Translations under genes and position numbers: made by a program
From: Sodiomyces alkalinus F11
Taxonomy: Eukaryota > Ascomycota > Sordariomycetes > Glomerellales > Plectosphaerellaceae
Assembly: GCF_003711515.1 (NCBI RefSeq)
Contig: NW_021167086.1
Location: 1,511,149-1,575,148 of the forward strand
DNA length: 64,000 nucleotides
Direction: 5' to 3'
Shown: positions 60,189-64,000 of the stretch, one piece after another
Position numbering within the stretch: position 1 is the stretch's first letter
Layout of the letters: each line of letters opens with the position of its first letter
The notes under the pieces: generated by a model
What the model saw: the letters and a program-made list of their open reading frames with translations, nothing else
Databases searched by the model: none
Told to the model about the DNA's origin: nothing

Positions 60189-61857
60189 AAAGATTACTAT
60201 AATCCGCCTAGATAGAGAAAGATCCCTTTAGAAAGGCCTTAACGAGTAGGCTAAAAAATAGGGTATCTTACTAAAGAGGTCTATACTGTACACGGCTACC
60301 TAAAATCCTTAAGCAGAACGCCACGGCGGTATCGTATTTACTATCGCGAGGACCCTTATAACGGCCTTAGCCATTTATTAGGATATATAGCTAGAGATCC
60401 TTATTACTATAGTATACCTATATAATCTAATTCCTTATAAGAACCTCTAGTAGAAGTCTTTAAAAGGGTAAATAGAGGATTAAATTAATAAATAAGGCCT
60501 AAAGAAGATCCTTATAAAGTCTATCGCTAGGTACTTAAAAAGGTATAGTTAAAGAGCCTATCCTCTAACCGATAACTACTAATAAGGTCGTAACCTTAAT
60601 GCTAAGTTAGCCGAAATAGTATATATCGGCTATTTAATCGGTTATAAAAGCACTAATATATACCGGATTCAGGTACTAAAATTAGGGAGGATTCTGCGTA
60701 TAAGAGATATCACCTTTAACGAAAAACTCGTATATAAAGATTGCGATATAGAGCCGCCAGTTACCGAAGAGGTCTTTGAGTAATTAAATCTGCCGGTGGT
60801 GTATTAACTCCACGATCCTCTCGCTATTACCACTAACGTTACCGATCTTCTGCTTTGACTATTACTAGAGCAGAATACTATAAGGGAGGCTATTGCGGAG
60901 GCAACTACTACTACTACTACTACTAGTGCTTCTAGGGGGGTGGATAGAGGTATAGGTTTAATAACTACTGCAGAATCTACAGAAGAACAATAATAGCAGG
61001 AAGATTGACCTAATCAGGAGGCATAAGAGGCACGTGGAATCGGGCAAATAAGCTCTATAACGCCTTCTATGCCTCCGGCGGCACCTGCTTTAACGTCTTC
61101 TATAATTACACCTATAATTATGCCTTTAACGGCACTTGTTTTCCCTCCTCCAATAACCATAAACGGCCCTCCTATACCACTAACCGGAACTACGGATCTA
61201 CCGCCTACTTTTAAATGGCCTAATAATACCGAAGATCAATCTGTCGATAATACGGCTATGACCGGCGATACCGTTATAATAGGATTATTATCCCCTGACT
61301 AATCCGTTCTTAACGAGAAACTAACTACTACTACTACCACCGCCGTTAATCTGGTATCTACGGCTCCTGCTACGGCTAAGTCTCCTTAAACCTTTTCTTC
61401 CACTACTATAGCTAACTAACCTGCTTTTATAAGTAGAAGAAACCGCCCTCCTATTATTCTAACAGCCACTACTAAAAGGCCTACTCGTAGTAGGCGTTTA
61501 ACCGACCGATATACCCTTCCTTCCTTTTATACCTTCTATAACTAGATTAAGATACCGAAGAAGCCACGCCGCGATATAACTAAGTAACCTCTAAACTAGT
61601 CTTAAATACTAAAGAGTCTATAAATTAGAGTAGATTAAGGCCGTCTTATAGGAAGTCGGCACGCTAAGGTTAATAGGCACCTTTAAATAGTACGAATAGT
61701 CCTACTAGTAGGGATAAGACTCGGGACTATCTAAATTAGTTCTAAGACTACTAGACCTTAAATAGGGTTTTAAGTATAAGGTTAATCCTACTAGTTACGT
61801 TAATAAGTTTAAGGCACGCTTATACGTTTAAGGGGATTAATAACTAAATAACTATCT
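60189..61857 (+). pseudogene. Element J (copia), part 3: integrase, linker and start of RT
   Basis: Resumes the frame broken at 39410: QYSLKITIIRLDRERSL (about 60180-60230), ILLKRSILYTATQNPQAERH (about 60265-60325, the catalytic Glu region), AEIVYIGYLIGYKSTNIYRI (about 60610-60665) and RDITFNEKLVYKD. A Thr/Ser/Pro-rich linker follows (about 60890-61500), including an intact 77-codon piece at 61069-61302. RT begins LRLLDLKQGFKYKVNPTSYV, KFKARLYVQGD (about 61740-61830) and breaks off at QLNNYLNAYA near 61857. Confidence 0.82.
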
Positions 61858-64000
61858 TAACGCCTACGCCTTTATTTTTTATTTTTTATTCAATATATAT
61901 ACATAGCCCTAGAGCTATAGCACGAGTTTATTAAGGAGACTAATCCTATAATAAGTATCTAGTTATTTATATAACCTATATATAAAAGTAAAGAATAGGC
62001 GAAGTAGAGTTATTAGTCCGGGAATTATTTTTAGAGTAGTGCGTGCTCCCCGTAGTTCCCTAGACTTTAGGGCTCGATCGTAGTAAGTGTGTGGGTGCGC
62101 TTAATTACGCGTAATAGGTATATACCCTCCCCCCCTAAGGAGGGTATATACTAAAGGAGGCAGTGTGGTTATAAACGACTAGTCATAGGTCGTGGCACTA
62201 AGTGAGGTCGTAATAATAGATTATCTAAAACTAAGGAGGGAAGAAGGAAAAAGGAGAAAAGTCTATAGCGCTAGGCTAGCTATAAGGTAGCAATAACTTA
62301 GCGATATAGGTCCGTTAACTAAGCACGTAGTTAGGACGATCCGGAGTATAGCCGGATTCTTATATAGGGGTTAACCCGTAATACTATCCCCCCCCTCTCC
62401 CTCCGGCCGTTATATAACCGCGCGTCCATATTATAGTTCGGCTCTCCCTTACGTCGCGGTGATAAAGGAATAATCGCGTTCCTTTATCTTACCTCGCCCT
62501 TACCTCGATATTAAAGAAATCTTAAGTTATTAGCTAACCTTTATATATATACCCGAAATAGTAATATAGGCCTCCCTCGCGTATATCCTATCCGTAGATA
62601 TATCGGCCCCGTTTTCCTTATAGGCTTCCTTTTCCTTTATTCTTCTCCTTACCTTTAATAATAATAATAATAATAACCGCAGTTCCGTATATACTCGTTC
62701 TTCCTTATAGCGACGACTCTCCTAACTCCCCCGTCCTCGGATAGTATTTAGCGATACTCGGTTAGTTTAAGAGCTCCCCGTTTAAGGTAAGCCGTTTCTC
62801 GCCCGCGATCCTTTTATAAGGAACCCTCCTCTAACTTATTATTTCGTAGATAGCGCTAGCCCCTAGCGATAATAGGGGTAATAATAGTAGTAAGCGCGCC
62901 GCCGACGACGATATAGGTATAATACTCTTACGCCCTAAGGCGATACTAACCGTATAATAGTTCGCGTTAACGCCGTCGCCTCCCCTTAAGAAGAAGAAAT
63001 CGGCGGGTAGTCGGCCTCCTAAGTACCCTCCCGGTAATATTCGTGCCGAGCTATACCTCCTTTATATACGCGACGTCGCTAATAAGAAGTATAAGCGCCT
63101 TTATCGTAGCTAGACTAATCGGGGGAAGAAATACTATATATACTCTATAAAGATATACCGGTATACTCCTCTTTTAGTATACCTTAAAGACCACGCGTAA
63201 AGGTTATTTAAGACGGTTACTCTTACTAGCGATAATAATAAGAACGCCCCTATAAGACCTCCTCCCCCTTTAAGGTCACGACTATATCGCTAACCCTTCT
63301 TCTAGGAGTACGAACCGTATCTTAACGCCTACGCGGTATTCTAGGATACCCTTATAGCTAAGGAAGTAATAACAGCGATATTACTTATGGCTATATATCC
63401 CGCGGAGGCTCCCGGTATAATAATTATGTTAGCCCCTTCTCCTCCTTAGGAGTTCTAAGAAAAGGTAGTTTATAGGTAGCCTCGCTACCTCTTCCTAAGA
63501 TTATTAATAAGGTAACTAAACTAGCCTTATTTCCTCTAGTAATAAAGGTTATTAGCGAGGTAGTTATACTAGTCTTTTCTCCTCCCCTAAAGGTCGTAGA
63601 AAAGATAGCGTTAGGACTAAACGTATTACCTCCGGAGGAGGTTATTATTAGGGCAGAATAGCTAGCCTTATCTCCTCCTTACGAGGTTATAGGCGAGGTA
63701 CGAGTTTTAGGCTTAGTCCCTCCTAATATCGTAATAGAAAAGAATACCCGTCCTATTACTCCCGCTCCCTTATTAGGGTCGATATTATCGGATAAAGACT
63801 TTAGGCGCCTTAGTCTTATAAAGCTAAGGGAGTATATTCGGCTATTTAGGGAGATACTTATACTCGGTCGCGCTAATATCGTGATTTCGGAACTCTAATA
63901 ATATACGAGCGTAGGCGGGCTTCTACGCTTATAGGTATAACCGTTACTAATATAATTATAATCCCTAATAATAATAACGATAAAGATAACGACGAGGTTA
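61858..64000. other. RIP-mutated DNA, not classified
   Basis: Begins with a T-rich tract (TTTATTTTTTATTTTTTATT) where copia J stops. It contains a hairpin at 62118-62151, an (ATA)n run at 62656-62676 and, about 62890-63480, a plus-strand frame with RIP stops (RPPKYPPGNIRAELYLLY, then KKYKRLYRSWTNRGKKY) that looks like former coding sequence. I cannot name it. Confidence 0.4.
62118..62151. repeat. Perfect 13-bp inverted repeat
   Basis: GTATATACCCTCC (62118-62130) and its exact complement GGAGGGTATATAC (62139-62151) are separated by 8 bases. It could be a terminator-like hairpin or a transposon end. Confidence 0.7.

Noticed and set aside
1..64000. tRNA, rRNA and other RNA genes
   Set aside because: None recognised by eye. 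The only tRNA-related sequences are the primer-binding sites of copia elements.

Overview
This window is fungal nuclear DNA, almost certainly from a filamentous ascomycete (Pezizomycotina). Two normal genes carry short introns (56-78 bp) with GT...AG ends and CTAAC-type branch points. Nearly all other DNA shows saturating repeat-induced point mutation (RIP): CpA and TpG have almost vanished in favour of TpA, while CpG remains common. Coding frames in the repeats can still be followed because most stops are TAG/TAA where CAG/CAA/TGG is expected. Class cannot be settled from the sequence; a Eurotiomycete is possible.

Layout. 1-5842: a Ty3/gypsy element (A) on the minus strand, cut by the window edge. 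5843-6640: unrecognised RIP-mutated DNA. About 6641-11193: a 4.5 kb gene island with ordinary base composition and two convergent housekeeping genes, the splicing factor prp46 (+, three exons, 471 aa) and the origin recognition complex subunit ORC1 (-, four exons, 718 aa). 11194-64000: a transposon graveyard.

The graveyard. F (11194-14161) is an internally deleted copia element with TSD CCTTA. It abuts G (14167-15047, copia fragment) and K (15048-15323, LINE RT fragment). D (15324-29396) is a chromodomain Ty3/gypsy element into which the complete copia element E (21176-28430, TSD CTATC) has inserted. C (29397-31483) is the 3' part of a family-A gypsy element. J is a copia element split into three pieces (31484-32165, 39236-39410, 60189-61857). 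It is interrupted by gypsy B (32166-39230, TSD GTGGT) and by a Tad1-like LINE L (39411-60177, minus, TSD TAATATAGCTT). LINE L is itself interrupted by H (43754-48523, LTR-like, no recognisable pol, TSD TTTAG) and by gypsy I (50272-59644, TSD CCCGG). Removing B, L, H or I with one TSD copy rejoins the host reading frame, so the nesting order is J < B and L < H and I. 61858-64000 is RIP-mutated and unrecognised.

Most interesting: at least three unrelated LTR families (A/B/C gypsy, I gypsy, E copia) carry an extra open frame between pol and the 3' LTR on the strand opposite to gag-pol. In element I this antisense gene has a Zn2Cys6-like cysteine pattern, a coiled coil, and what looks like a real 63-bp intron. 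Such an intron could survive retrotransposition only because it is antisense to the genomic RNA. The 10-N gap at 53371-53380 is flanked by a 1860-bp duplication that looks like two overlapping contig ends that were not merged, so coordinates inside element I are probably inflated by 1870 bp.
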